Assembly (NCBI GenBank): GCA_902803725.1
Contig: CADCRD010000157.1
Location: 1 to 11,059 of the forward strand
DNA: 11,059 nt
Source: an uncultured Eubacteriales bacterium
GTDB taxonomy: Bacteria > Bacillota > Clostridia > Peptostreptococcales > Anaerovoracaceae
Reading direction: 5' to 3'
Below the pieces are notes generated by a model. That model searched no databases. It had not been told where the DNA came from and saw only the letters and a program-made list of their open reading frames with translations. The stretch's first letter is position 1. The number at the start of each line of letters is the position of its first letter. Made by a program: the position numbers and the translations under genes. Positions 1 to 6,936 of this stretch are shown here, piece after piece.

Positions 1-639
1 CTTTGGTCTGTCCAGATATTTTTCAATGAATATATCATCAATACCAAAAGCCTTTTTAGCTTCGCTCTTGGCACTGTTGAATTCCTCGACAAGTCTTTCC
101 GGCGTGTTAACGATCCTCATGCCGCGGCCGCCACCGCCGGCTGCAGCTTTGAGCATTACAGGATAACCTGCTCGTTCTGCGAATTCGATCGCTTCCTTTT
201 CTGTCTTTATAGCTTCTTCAACACCCGGAATGGTCTGAACGTCAACACTCTTTGCAACGATCTTTGACTGGATCTTGTCGCCGAGGCTGTGCATCATTTC
301 AGCTGTAGGCCCGATAAATTCAATACCTGCATCTTCACAGGCCTTTGCAAAATCAGGATTTTCCGATAAAAGGCCATATCCCGGATGAATGGCATCAACA
401 CCCTTTGAAACGGCCAGGTCAACGATTTCCTGAATAGACAGATAAGCATCTACCGGAGATTTCCCTTTTCCTATCTGATATGATTCATCAGCCTTAGTTC
501 TGAAGCTGGCATTTTTATCCTCGTCGGAATAAATAGCAACACTGCGGATCCCCAGCTCCTTACAAGCTCTGATAACTCTTGTAGCAATCTCACCTCTGTT
601 TGCCACAAGAACTCTTTTGAATTGTTTAATCTCGCTCAT
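1..639 (-). CDS. Pyruvate carboxylase / biotin carboxylase, N-terminal part (runs off the window)
   Basis: This is the first 213 codons of a biotin-carboxylase-type protein; the rest lies beyond the left edge. The family carboxylates biotin with ATP and bicarbonate; in pyruvate carboxylase the carboxyl then passes to pyruvate to make oxaloacetate. Translated by hand, it shows the N-terminal signature VLVANRGEIATRVIRAC (residues 10-26), AIHPGYGLLSEN (83-94) and the ATP-grasp glycine-rich loop KAAAGGGGRGMRIV (164-177). The GKGKSPVDAYL stretch (57-67) and the IEKYLDRPK end resemble pyruvate carboxylase more than acetyl-CoA carboxylase AccC, but the biotinyl and carboxyltransferase domains are out of view, so a separate subunit (PycA or AccC) is possible. 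The ATG at 637-639 is preceded by AGGAG at 646-650. The gene stands alone behind its own likely promoter. Confidence 0.85.
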   Translation of the reverse strand, partial: MSEIKQFKRVLVANRGEIATRVIRACKELGIRSVAIYSDEDKNASFRTKADESYQIGKGKSPVDAYLSIQEIVDLAVSKGVDAIHPGYGLLSENPDFAKACEDAGIEFIGPTAEMMHSLGDKIQSKIVAKSVDVQTIPGVEEAIKTEKEAIEFAERAGYPVMLKAAAGGGGRGMRIVNTPERLVEEFNSAKSEAKKAFGIDDIFIEKYLDRPK

Positions 640-700
640 TTCTTGCTCCTTTTGTTGTAGGAAAAAATACATCAAAATATAACCAAAATTAATTTTATTA

Positions 701-729
701 ATTTTATCATATGAATATACTATTCGCAA
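701..729 (-). promoter_or_regulatory. Likely sigma-A promoter for the carboxylase gene
   Basis: On the minus strand TTGCGA (724-729) is separated by 17 bp from TAAAAT (701-706), four and five matches to the consensus hexamers, in a very AT-rich stretch. Transcription would begin near 693 and give a leader of about 55 nt before the ATG at 639. It lies downstream of the terminator of the preceding minus-strand gene, where a new promoter is needed. This is pattern matching only; other AT-rich hexamers nearby could serve. Confidence 0.45.
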
Positions 730-740
730 TATTCAAGGAC

Positions 741-791
741 AGATAAACAAAAGAAAACACCCTGAAATTTCTGAACATTCAGAGCGTTTTC
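741..791 (-). terminator. Rho-independent terminator after the alpha/beta hydrolase gene
   Basis: The arms 753-766 and 778-791 form an imperfect inverted repeat with 12 of 14 positions paired and an 11-nt loop. Read on the minus strand, the second arm ends in a T-rich run (TTTTCTTTTGTTT) covering about 745-757. It starts 28 bp beyond the hydrolase stop codon, as expected for the end of the Hpt-aldolase-hydrolase unit, and it insulates the carboxylase gene. The two mismatches make it weaker than the terminator at 8511-8551. Confidence 0.65.
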
Positions 792-818
792 AGATGTATC
801 CGGCAGCCTGACCAAACC

Positions 819-1811
819 TCAAAGCCTGATATACTTATACAAAAAAGAATACACTGCATCCCTGTATCCGTCAGGATCTGCTGAATAGCTTTTTCCGTGT
901 CCGGCTCCCGGAACGGTGAACTTCATCTTCGGCCCTGCAGCTGCTTTATAAACTTTACTCATCATGGCAAACGGAACAAATGTGTCATCTTCGCCATGGA
1001 TGAACAGCACCGGAAGCTTTGTAAGCCTTAGCTGAGCTGCCGCATCTCCGTCCGTCAGCAAACTGTACCCTGCCCGCCTCTTTGTCACAAAACTGGCCAT
1101 ATTCAGTAATGGAAAAGAAGGCAGATGATATCGCTTTTTCATGCTGTATTTCAGCTCTGCTTTCACTGATGAATATCCGCAGTCTTCTATTACACCTTTT
1201 ACACTTTCGGGAAGAGCATGACCCGCCGCCATCATGACAGTTGCACCTCCCATCGATATGCCAAAGAGAATTATATCACGGGCTTTGTATCTTTTCTCCA
1301 GCAAACAGGACCAGTCCCATACATCATAACTGTCATGCCAGCCCATGCCTCTGTATGTGCCTTCGCTTTCTCCGTGACCGCGCAGATCAACTGCCAGAAC
1401 CGAAAAGCCCAGCTCATCAAACAACTCAGCATACGAAGACATCTGCCGGGCTGTCGAACTGTATCCATGACAAATAATGACCCATCTGGACCTGTCATTT
1501 ATGACCGCTGTCCCATGCAGCATCAGACTGTCCCGTGATTGCATATATATGTCTTCCGTTTTATGAGTATCAAAATAATATCGCTGATTCTGACAGTGCG
1601 TCTTATCATTCCCGTCAGGACCGGCATATGATCTCTCTTTTGTCTTTTGATCTGAAGATCGTGAAAAATGACTGTTATCTGTCTTCTTTTCAGGATCGTC
1701 CGGCGGTTCATTTCTGTATACCGTGCTGATAGTCAGGTTATACAGATGCACACTGATGCCATACAGTACGACCGCCATGACAATTAAAATGATTAAAAAT
1801 AGTATCGGCAT
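819..1811 (-). CDS. Membrane-anchored alpha/beta hydrolase (serine hydrolase fold)
   Basis: This is a 330-residue protein with an N-terminal hydrophobic segment (residues 3-19, signal anchor), a polar low-complexity linker (about 33-75) and a classical alpha/beta hydrolase domain. Visible elements are the oxyanion-loop HGYSS (115-119), DLRGHGES (142-149), the nucleophile elbow GISMGG with Ser186, HGEDDTFVP with the probable acid Asp276, and GAGHG with His305. The triad looks complete. This arrangement is typical of lysophospholipase/peptidase-like esterases anchored outside the membrane; the substrate cannot be told. Its ATG lies 2 nt after the aldolase stop and the upstream Shine-Dalgarno match is weak (AAAGAGAT), so it is probably translated by coupling to the aldolase. 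It ends in TGA just before a terminator. Confidence 0.85.
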   Translation of the reverse strand: MPILFLIILIVMAVVLYGISVHLYNLTISTVYRNEPPDDPEKKTDNSHFSRSSDQKTKERSYAGPDGNDKTHCQNQRYYFDTHKTEDIYMQSRDSLMLHGTAVINDRSRWVIICHGYSSTARQMSSYAELFDELGFSVLAVDLRGHGESEGTYRGMGWHDSYDVWDWSCLLEKRYKARDIILFGISMGGATVMMAAGHALPESVKGVIEDCGYSSVKAELKYSMKKRYHLPSFPLLNMASFVTKRRAGYSLLTDGDAAAQLRLTKLPVLFIHGEDDTFVPFAMMSKVYKAAAGPKMKFTVPGAGHGKSYSADPDGYRDAVYSFLYKYIRL

Positions 1812-1813
1812 TG

Positions 1814-2593
1814 TTATCTGATCTCTTTGAGTTCTTTGATAGCTGCAGTATAAGCAGAGAACATCATACTTACATCCAGACCATACGCAATGCTGGAAAA
1901 ACCATTGTTGATATAGGTCCTAGCAAGATCGGTGTTTCCCGCAAAGCCCATGCACATCTTGCCGTTGTCTTTACATGCTTTGACGGTCCTTGCAACAGCT
2001 TCTTTAAAGACGGGTGCATCAAAATCTCCCGGAACACCCAGATTTATAGACAGATCCATCGGCCCGACGAAGAGTCCGTCGATCCCTTCCAGTGCGGCAA
2101 CCTCTTCAACGATCTCAACGCATTCTTTTGTCTCGCACTGCGGAATGATGAGGGTGTTTTCATTGGCATAAGCCATATATCCTTTCATGCCGTCTTCAAA
2201 CTGCGGACCGGCACCCCATGCGCCATCTCTTGTCGGGCAATATCCTCTTTCTCCAAGAGGAGCAAATTTGCTCCATTCCACCAGCCTGCGGGCTTCGTCC
2301 ATGCTTTTCAGATTCGGAATGATCAGGGCATGTGCACCGGAATCGAGTGCCTTCAGCACAGCACTTCGCTCGATAGCGTTGACCCTCACGACCGGACTCT
2401 TTCCCCTCGCTGCAGTCAGCGCTATCAGTTCGTCTGCTTCATCTGTTCCCAGAGGAGCATGTTCCATATCTATTACAAAATAATCAAATTCAGTACAAGC
2501 CAGCATATCGATCACTACGCTGGATTTTAACTGCGTAAATGTTCCAAACGAAGGCTCCCCATTTGCAGCCTTTTCCAATATCAGATTCTTCAT
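1814..2593 (-). CDS. HpcH/HpaI family aldolase (2-keto-3-deoxy acid aldolase type)
   Basis: This 259-residue class II (metal-dependent) aldolase is of the HpaI/RhmA/GarL family, which cleaves 2-oxo-3-deoxy acids to pyruvate plus an aldehyde. Key residues fall where expected: IDMEHAP with His45, VVRVN with Arg70, the metal ligands Glu154 (PQCETKE) and Asp180 (FVGPMDLS). His45 and Arg70 have the same numbers as in E. coli HpaI when this start is used. I chose the ATG at 2591-2593 because AAGGGA lies at 2604-2609 and the family begins here; the frame is open 26 codons further upstream (to 2671) but that extension has no family resemblance. The hydrolase gene follows after 2 nt, and the Hpt gene precedes it with a 74-nt gap. 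The physiological substrate is not evident; sugar-acid catabolism is the family's usual role. Confidence 0.88.
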   Translation of the reverse strand: MKNLILEKAANGEPSFGTFTQLKSSVVIDMLACTEFDYFVIDMEHAPLGTDEADELIALTAARGKSPVVRVNAIERSAVLKALDSGAHALIIPNLKSMDEARRLVEWSKFAPLGERGYCPTRDGAWGAGPQFEDGMKGYMAYANENTLIIPQCETKECVEIVEEVAALEGIDGLFVGPMDLSINLGVPGDFDAPVFKEAVARTVKACKDNGKMCMGFAGNTDLARTYINNGFSSIAYGLDVSMMFSAYTAAIKELKEIR

Positions 2594-2667
2594 TATAATT
2601 TCTTCCCTTCGAATGTGTAATACTTCCCCTTCTGATAACATTTTGCCATGCGAATGATAAAACACGG

Positions 2668-3006
2668 TCACAGGAGTTCTCTGTATTTATCAAGCGTTTC
2701 AGACAACTGATCAACGTAAACAGAATAATCTATGTTATTTCTGCTTCGCAGTTCCTCTGTCATGGCAGAAGCCTGTTCAAACAGACTGGTCAAAGCGAGA
2801 TTACCAAAAGCGCCTTTCATCGCATGTGCTCTTTCAAACGCCGCATCCAGATCACCGCTCTCAACGGCTGCTCTCAGCTGATCAAGATCATCCTGTTCGA
2901 GTACCTTTTTAACCAGTTTCAGATAAAACTCTTCATTATTGACACATCTTGCTATTCCCTCAGCAGTTTCAGCGCCCAGTGCATCCAGTGCTTCTTTGGT
3001 CAGCAT
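2668..3006 (-). CDS. Orphan Hpt-domain phosphotransfer protein
   Basis: This 112-residue protein consists of a single histidine-phosphotransfer helical bundle. The motif HAMKGAFGNL (61-70) matches the Hpt active helix HxxKG(x)xxN(L/I), with His61 as the phosphoacceptor; the helix that follows (LFEQASAMTEEL) is also typical. Hpt proteins shuttle phosphoryl groups between receiver domains in phosphorelays. No histidine kinase or receiver gene is in the window, so its partners are elsewhere. The ATG at 3004-3006 has AAAGGTG seven bases upstream. It lies 100 bp downstream of pilT on the same strand and has its own extended -10 promoter, so it could be both co-transcribed with the pilus-like operon and independently expressed. 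The link to pilus control is inference from position only. Confidence 0.85.
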   Translation of the reverse strand: MLTKEALDALGAETAEGIARCVNNEEFYLKLVKKVLEQDDLDQLRAAVESGDLDAAFERAHAMKGAFGNLALTSLFEQASAMTEELRSRNNIDYSVYVDQLSETLDKYRELL

Positions 3007-3052
3007 TACAATTCACCTTTCTTTCATTTGTGAGTTTAACATATTTCAGCAG

Positions 3053-3081
3053 ATTATATCATATAAGCAACTAAAAAGCAT
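3053..3081 (-). promoter_or_regulatory. Extended -10 promoter for the Hpt gene
   Basis: On the minus strand a perfect TATAAT (3053-3058) is preceded directly by TGA (3059-3061), which gives the TGnTATAAT extended -10 form. The -35 position (3076-3081, ATGCTT) is poor, as is common when an extended -10 is present. Transcription from about 3046 would give a leader of some 40 nt. I see no convincing terminator between pilT and this site. Confidence 0.6.
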
Positions 3082-3106
3082 TACCTGCACATTTTACATC
3101 TTCATA

Positions 3107-4162
3107 TCATCTGCCTGCTTTCTTTGAAACAAATTCGTAATTAGTGCAGGAGGTGAATAAAATCTCTTTTGTGATTTTCCCCTGATCATACAGCTCAAGA
3201 AGACTGGTATCCATTGTCGTCATACCGTCTGCCCTTGCCGCCTGCATGGCCGAATCCAGCTGATGCAGCTTGCCCTCTCTGATCATATTCTGAATAGCCG
3301 GATTTGTCTTCATCACTTCAAAAACAGGTATCAGCTCACCGTCTGCTGACATGACCAGCTGCTGACATACAACTCCTCTTAGCAGCTGCGCCAGCTGTCC
3401 TCTGATCTGTACCTGCTGATTGGCAGGAAAAACATCCACTATCCTGTTGATCGTATTCGCAGCACTGCTGGTATGCAGCGTACTGAAGAGCAGCACTCCT
3501 GTCTCGGCTGCTGTGACTGCAGCTGAGATCGTCTCATAGTCTCTCATCTCCCCCAGCAGGATGACATCGGGACTCTCTCTTAAAGCAGATCTTAAAGAAT
3601 CCAGATATCCCGGAGTGTCGATAAAGACTTCTCTCTGGCTGACGATGCTCTTGTTGTGGTGATGAAGATATTCTATCGGGTCTTCCATCGTTATGATATG
3701 AGATTCCCTCGTATTGTTTATCCTGTCTATCATGCATGCCAGCGTCGTTGATTTTCCCGAACCTGCCGCTCCGGTCACCAGCACGAGCCCTGTCATGTTG
3801 TCTGCGAGCGACAGAACATTATCTGGTATCCCCAGTTTTTCCGGATCAGGTATCCCGAATTTGATGACTCTGATGACTGCAGACAGTGAACCTCTCTGTC
3901 TGAAAACATTTACCCTGAATCTTCCCAGAGCAGATATCGAGAATGAAAAATCGTCATCGATCTTGCTTTCCAGATTCGTTTTTTCCCTGCGACCCGTTTC
4001 ATATATCTCATCGATCACCGGTTCAATATCCGATGGCTTCATGATTCCCTCTCCGTCCCGGTCCTGCCTGCCATTCACTTTATAAGTGATGGGAAGACCG
4101 GCTATCAGGAATATATCGGATGCACCTTTCTGTATCGCATTTTCAAGTATATCATTCAGCAT
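3107..4162 (-). CDS. pilT: PilT-like retraction ATPase of a type IV pilus-type machine
   Basis: This is a secretion-superfamily hexameric ATPase of 351 residues, the usual PilT length. Numbered from the chosen start, it has Walker A GAAGSGKST (131-139), an Asp box TMEDPIEYLH (158-167), Walker B VILLGEMRD (200-208), a His box STLHTSSAANTINRI (228-242) and the C-terminal helix AIQNMIREGK (289-298). The last matches the AIRNLIRE motif that marks PilT retraction motors rather than PilB/GspE. PilT powers filament disassembly from the cytoplasm. The frame is open to an ATG at 4180, but AAGGGAG at 4170-4176 sits 7 nt before the ATG at 4160-4162, so the later start is right; it overlaps the upstream stop as TAATG. 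It is the only motor gene in this operon. It ends in TGA. Confidence 0.92.
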   Translation of the reverse strand: MLNDILENAIQKGASDIFLIAGLPITYKVNGRQDRDGEGIMKPSDIEPVIDEIYETGRREKTNLESKIDDDFSFSISALGRFRVNVFRQRGSLSAVIRVIKFGIPDPEKLGIPDNVLSLADNMTGLVLVTGAAGSGKSTTLACMIDRINNTRESHIITMEDPIEYLHHHNKSIVSQREVFIDTPGYLDSLRSALRESPDVILLGEMRDYETISAAVTAAETGVLLFSTLHTSSAANTINRIVDVFPANQQVQIRGQLAQLLRGVVCQQLVMSADGELIPVFEVMKTNPAIQNMIREGKLHQLDSAMQAARADGMTTMDTSLLELYDQGKITKEILFTSCTNYEFVSKKAGR

Positions 4163-4569
4163 TAGTCTACTCCCTTCCATACGTTCTCATATGGATCGTC
4201 TTCTTTCCATTTCTTCTTTATTTCCCACTTGGTTATTTTAAACGATCTGCTTTCATCCGGTCCTGCCACTTCCATGTCCAGCCAATAATTATCACCCTTG
4301 ATAGTCCGGCTGTAACCCTTCTTCGTTTTCTTCATCAAAAGACCGGCCTCATTTATCCTGCCTGACTGAGCCTGCTCATCAAGTGTCTTTAAGAATCTTT
4401 CCCCCTTTGCTTCGAGAGCATATCTTTCCTTTGTCACCGCGGCGAATCGCTCAGCCAGCACCATGTCCGCATTAGTCGTTGCCACACTGAGAATCGACAG
4501 CGTTGAAAGGATGATCGCAACAACGGTCAGAAAGATCGCTATAGGGCCCAGTCTTACTTTATGATCCAT
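4162..4569 (-). CDS. Small single-pass membrane protein of the pilus-like operon (unknown, possibly pseudopilin-like)
   Basis: I do not recognise this 135-residue protein. It has a short basic N-terminus, one hydrophobic segment (about residues 8-29) and then a long predicted helix rich in Ala, Glu and Lys (about 34-68, including VLAERFAAVTKERYALEAKG). A short polar domain with Trp and Tyr residues follows and ends in acidic PYENVWKGVD. The layout of a membrane helix running into an amphipathic helix and a small C-terminal domain is that of pseudopilins, but there is no canonical Gly/Glu5 prepilin site, as also in GspK-like minor subunits. It is sandwiched by TAATG overlaps with the gene before (at 4569) and with pilT after (at 4162), so stoichiometric, coupled synthesis is likely. 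Confidence 0.8.
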   Translation of the reverse strand: MDHKVRLGPIAIFLTVVAIILSTLSILSVATTNADMVLAERFAAVTKERYALEAKGERFLKTLDEQAQSGRINEAGLLMKKTKKGYSRTIKGDNYWLDMEVAGPDESRSFKITKWEIKKKWKEDDPYENVWKGVD

Positions 4570-5030
4570 TACTTTTCCTCCTTCACATAGCTGCCTGAAT
4601 CCAGCACATATACCGCCTCTTTTTCACCCGGAACAAATACGGCAATGTTTTCTTTTATATAAATGCCACTGCTGCCACTCTCTGTTTCAGTTTTGACCGT
4701 CACGTCATAGACCCGGTCTTTATCGCCCTCATCATATCTGCCGTTACTTTTCAGTCCGATCTGAACACTTGTCTTGTCGCCCGTGACCTTTACTTTTTCA
4801 GCACCGTCGATCTTTTTGATCATGCCGGCTGCCTGATTTGCATTCCTTGCGCCTTTCGTCACTTCAGCAATATTCTCAGCACAAACAACAGCCTGCGTTA
4901 GCTGACCTGCCTGCTCGCTCTGATTTCTGGTCTTCATAGATATCGTCACGATACTTACGATGACTATCAGCAATATGATGAACATGATAAACAGTTCTAC
5001 AATGAATACAGTATTGCCCTTTCGCTTCAT
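4569..5030 (-). CDS. Membrane protein with degenerate prepilin-like N-terminus (minor pseudopilin-like)
   Basis: This 153-residue protein begins MKRKGNTVFIVELF: a basic leader with Gly5, a Glu seven residues later, and then a strongly hydrophobic helix to about residue 30. That resembles a type III (prepilin) signal, but the Glu is at +7 rather than the usual +5 relative to Gly5. After the helix comes TQAVVCAENIAEVTKGA (about 45-61), reminiscent of the Ala-rich helix with a Glu in GspI/PilV-type minor pseudopilins, then a beta-rich region (about 78-145). The function is inferred from architecture and from the neighbouring GspF and PilT genes. It starts 10 nt after the previous gene's TAG, with AGGA eight bases upstream of the ATG, and its TAA overlaps the next ATG. 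Confidence 0.8.
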   Translation of the reverse strand: MKRKGNTVFIVELFIMFIILLIVIVSIVTISMKTRNQSEQAGQLTQAVVCAENIAEVTKGARNANQAAGMIKKIDGAEKVKVTGDKTSVQIGLKSNGRYDEGDKDRVYDVTVKTETESGSSGIYIKENIAVFVPGEKEAVYVLDSGSYVKEEK

Positions 5031-5040
5031 GCCTTTGTTC

Positions 5041-5487
5041 CTACTTTTTCGTCCTCACATATGATGTGCCAAGATCAGTTCTGATCTCCAGCAGATCATC
5101 ATCGATATATCTGACCTCAAATATCTTCAATTTTCCTATCTTAAGAGCATCGTCCGAAGAGATCTCCCGGCCTTTCCTGGCATACTCTTCCAGAAGCTTG
5201 CCATCCTTTATATATATCTTTCTTTCATATTCGCTGTTCGCATCAGAGATCGTCAGCCCGGATGCATCCCCAAAATTTTCCGGAGTGATATCGGATGTGA
5301 CACTGTCTTTGACGGCCGAAGCAACATAAGCCAGCACCGCACGTGAATTATCATTTTCCTGCTGCTTGTCCGTACCATGCCTGTATGACTGCGCCGTAAA
5401 GACAACCAACAGTATTATCACAAGGAATAAAACCGCAACTGTTATAGTGGAAAGCAGATCGCCAATGCTTCTTCCTTTTCTGTCCAT
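5041..5487 (-). CDS. Prepilin-like membrane protein (possibly DUF4860 type)
   Basis: This 148-residue protein starts MDRKGRSIGDLL, a short basic leader with Gly5 and an acidic residue (Asp10) exactly at +5, then a long hydrophobic helix (about 12-31). That is close to a class III prepilin signal with Asp instead of Glu. The C-terminal half alternates short hydrophobic strands (KIYIKDGKLLEEY, IFEVRYIDDDLLEIR), as in GspJ/ComGF-like minor pseudopilins. From memory it resembles the clostridial DUF4860 family, which I could not verify. I use the ATG at 5485-5487 because AAAGGAG (5497-5503) lies nine bases upstream; the frame stays open 11 codons further, to 5520, inside the preceding gene. It begins one base after that gene's stop. 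It ends in TAG. Confidence 0.8.
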   Translation of the reverse strand: MDRKGRSIGDLLSTITVAVLFLVIILLVVFTAQSYRHGTDKQQENDNSRAVLAYVASAVKDSVTSDITPENFGDASGLTISDANSEYERKIYIKDGKLLEEYARKGREISSDDALKIGKLKIFEVRYIDDDLLEIRTDLGTSYVRTKK

Positions 5488-5488
5488 T

Positions 5489-5806
5489 TTATCTGTCTCC
5501 TTTATAAAACACCTTAACATCCGGCGGCATGTTCTCAGCGTACGGTCTGTAAACGATCTTGTAATCTTCTTTGTTGACTGTCAGTCCGTAATTCTTTTCG
5601 AGATAAGCAAGACTCTCCGGGTAGGCGTCTTCGATAACGTAGCACTGCAACGCACGTTCTTCAATAGTTGTCTTTATGGAATCCGCTTTAGCTGCCATAT
5701 CATCCTCATCCTGACTGAATACCGCAAACAAAACACCCGCCGTCACGATGACTGCGATCAGGATCATTGTGCTTATGAATTTGTGTTCCTTGATCATATT
5801 CCTCAT
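5489..5806 (-). CDS. Small pilin-like membrane protein (unknown function)
   Basis: This 105-residue protein has one N-terminal hydrophobic helix (about 10-30) followed by an acidic linker and a helix-plus-loop region reading IKTTIEERALQCYVIEDAYP (44-63) and then ESLAYLEKNYGL (64-75). The order helix, AL..Y, then YP.SL..L is reminiscent of the start of the globular domain of major pilins and GspG, although no prepilin cleavage motif is present. The name is therefore inference. The upstream ribosome site of the ATG at 5804-5806 is weak; a second ATG three codons later has GAGG too close to it. The 79-nt gap before it, after the GspF-like gene, contains a short GC-rich hairpin. Confidence 0.75.
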   Translation of the reverse strand: MRNMIKEHKFISTMILIAVIVTAGVLFAVFSQDEDDMAAKADSIKTTIEERALQCYVIEDAYPESLAYLEKNYGLTVNKEDYKIVYRPYAENMPPDVKVFYKGDR

Positions 5807-5860
5807 AACAATGCTGTCTAATACTCGCTTTGCTGTGTTTTTGATATATATTATCTGGCC

Positions 5861-5878
5861 GGCTGCTGAAATGCAGCC
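5861..5878 (-). other. Short GC-rich hairpin between the GspF-like and pilin-like genes
   Basis: A perfect 6-bp inverted repeat (GGCTGC / GCAGCC) with a 6-nt loop starts 7 bp past the GspF-like stop codon in the only sizeable gap (79 nt) of the operon. No T-run follows on the minus strand, so it is not a standard intrinsic terminator; it might be an mRNA processing or stability element that sets different levels of platform protein and pilin-like subunits. This is speculative. Confidence 0.3.
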
Positions 5879-5885
5879 CGATGTC

Positions 5886-6920
5886 TTATCCGATGGAATT
5901 CATCATCCCGATCAGCGGAACCATCAGACTGATCAGCATCAAACCGATCGTGATCATCAGAAAGCCTGTCAGCAGCGGTTCGATCGTGTTTGCGATCCGC
6001 GAAATATATTTCTCGTTCTTTTCCTTAAGACCATCCAATATCTTTACGAGGATCGAATCCAGCATACCGCTGCGTTCAGCAGGGATCAGCATACGGTTGC
6101 TGATCGGGTCATACAGTTTTTCTTCGAACGCAGCCTGTGAAAAACTGTCTCCTGCATCCATCTTTTCAATACATCTTTTAAGCTTGCTCACCAGCTCTTC
6201 ACTCTCGGCGACAGCCAGACTCTTTTTTATCGCTTCATCCTGCATCTCTCCGCCCGAAATGAACATGTCAAAGCATGACGTGAATCTGTACAGCGCCAGA
6301 TTGTCGAACATATCCCTGAATGTACTGATTTTTGAAAGAATCTTTTTCACATTCTCTGATTTTCCTCTTTTCCACATTCCCCAACCTGTGAGCAAAGCTG
6401 CCACCATTACGATCATCACGACCAGCAGTACTTTGCAGAATGTAAAGGATACGCTGAGGTAGCTGTATGAAGAAGCTGACAGAGAACCGGTAAGATTATC
6501 ATATACACCGCTGAAGGCCGGGAATACCATGGTCAGCATCGCGATCAGAACAGCTATTACCATAAACAGCAGTATAACCGGATACCTTACCGCCGAGATA
6601 AAAGTATTCTTCATTGAATTTTCTGTCCGGTAGTATTCCGCGAGATGAAACAGCGTTGTCTCGAGCCGGCCCGTGTATTCCGAAGCCCCTGTCATATCCG
6701 TGGCATATTTCGGAAATTCCCCTGTTTCTTTCATGGCATCTTCCAGTGAAGAACCGATGCTCATGCTGCTGCTCATCGTTTCATACATATTGCTCAGGCT
6801 GCTTTTTTCTTCTTCGCTTTCTTCTTTCAAAAGATCAACAGCCTCGTTTACAGAGATTCCTGCTTTGATCATCATTCCCATATTCTCGAAGAATGATCCC
6901 ATATCTGTATAGCTAAGCAT
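5886..6920 (-). CDS. GspF/PilC-type inner-membrane platform protein (short form)
   Basis: This 344-residue protein has two type II secretion F (T2SSF) domains (about 5-128 and 212-335). Each begins with a helical segment of the kind FFENMGMMIKAGISVNEAV or FTSCFDMFISGGEMQDEAI and contains a turn of the GExSGxL type (GASEYTGRLE at 78-87, AERSGMLDS at 281-289). Three membrane helices are visible (about 112-134, 163-183, 315-337). GspF/PilC couples the cytoplasmic ATPase to the growing pseudopilus. Most family members have about 400 residues with an extra N-terminal cytoplasmic region that contacts the ATPase; here the first domain begins almost at residue 1. AAAGGGG at 6930-6936 lies nine bases before the ATG, and the gene starts 16 nt after the lipoprotein stop. 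Confidence 0.9.
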   Translation of the reverse strand: MLSYTDMGSFFENMGMMIKAGISVNEAVDLLKEESEEEKSSLSNMYETMSSSMSIGSSLEDAMKETGEFPKYATDMTGASEYTGRLETTLFHLAEYYRTENSMKNTFISAVRYPVILLFMVIAVLIAMLTMVFPAFSGVYDNLTGSLSASSYSYLSVSFTFCKVLLVVMIVMVAALLTGWGMWKRGKSENVKKILSKISTFRDMFDNLALYRFTSCFDMFISGGEMQDEAIKKSLAVAESEELVSKLKRCIEKMDAGDSFSQAAFEEKLYDPISNRMLIPAERSGMLDSILVKILDGLKEKNEKYISRIANTIEPLLTGFLMITIGLMLISLMVPLIGMMNSIG

Positions 6921-6936
6921 TTAGTGAGTCCCCTTT

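Noticed and set aside
1811..2530. 239-codon open frame on the plus strand opposite the aldolase
   Set aside because: It is antisense to a gene with clear HpaI active-site residues; its translation has no recognisable motif and is rich in Cys, His and Phe, as expected of a shadow frame.
2594..2671. N-terminal extension of the aldolase from 2671
   Set aside because: The added 26 residues match nothing in the family, overlap the Hpt stop, and a good ribosome site precedes the ATG at 2593.
3062..3106. Terminator between pilT and the Hpt gene
   Set aside because: A TTTTT run is present on the minus strand (3072-3076) but only a 3-bp GCA/TGC stem precedes it.
5861..5878. Intrinsic terminator inside the pilus-like operon
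   Set aside because: The stem is only 6 bp and no T-run follows on the minus strand, so it is reported only as a hairpin.
5881..6462. 193-codon open frame on the plus strand opposite the GspF-like gene
   Set aside because: It is the complement of well-formed T2SSF domains, Ile/Ser-rich with no motif and no ribosome site that I can see.
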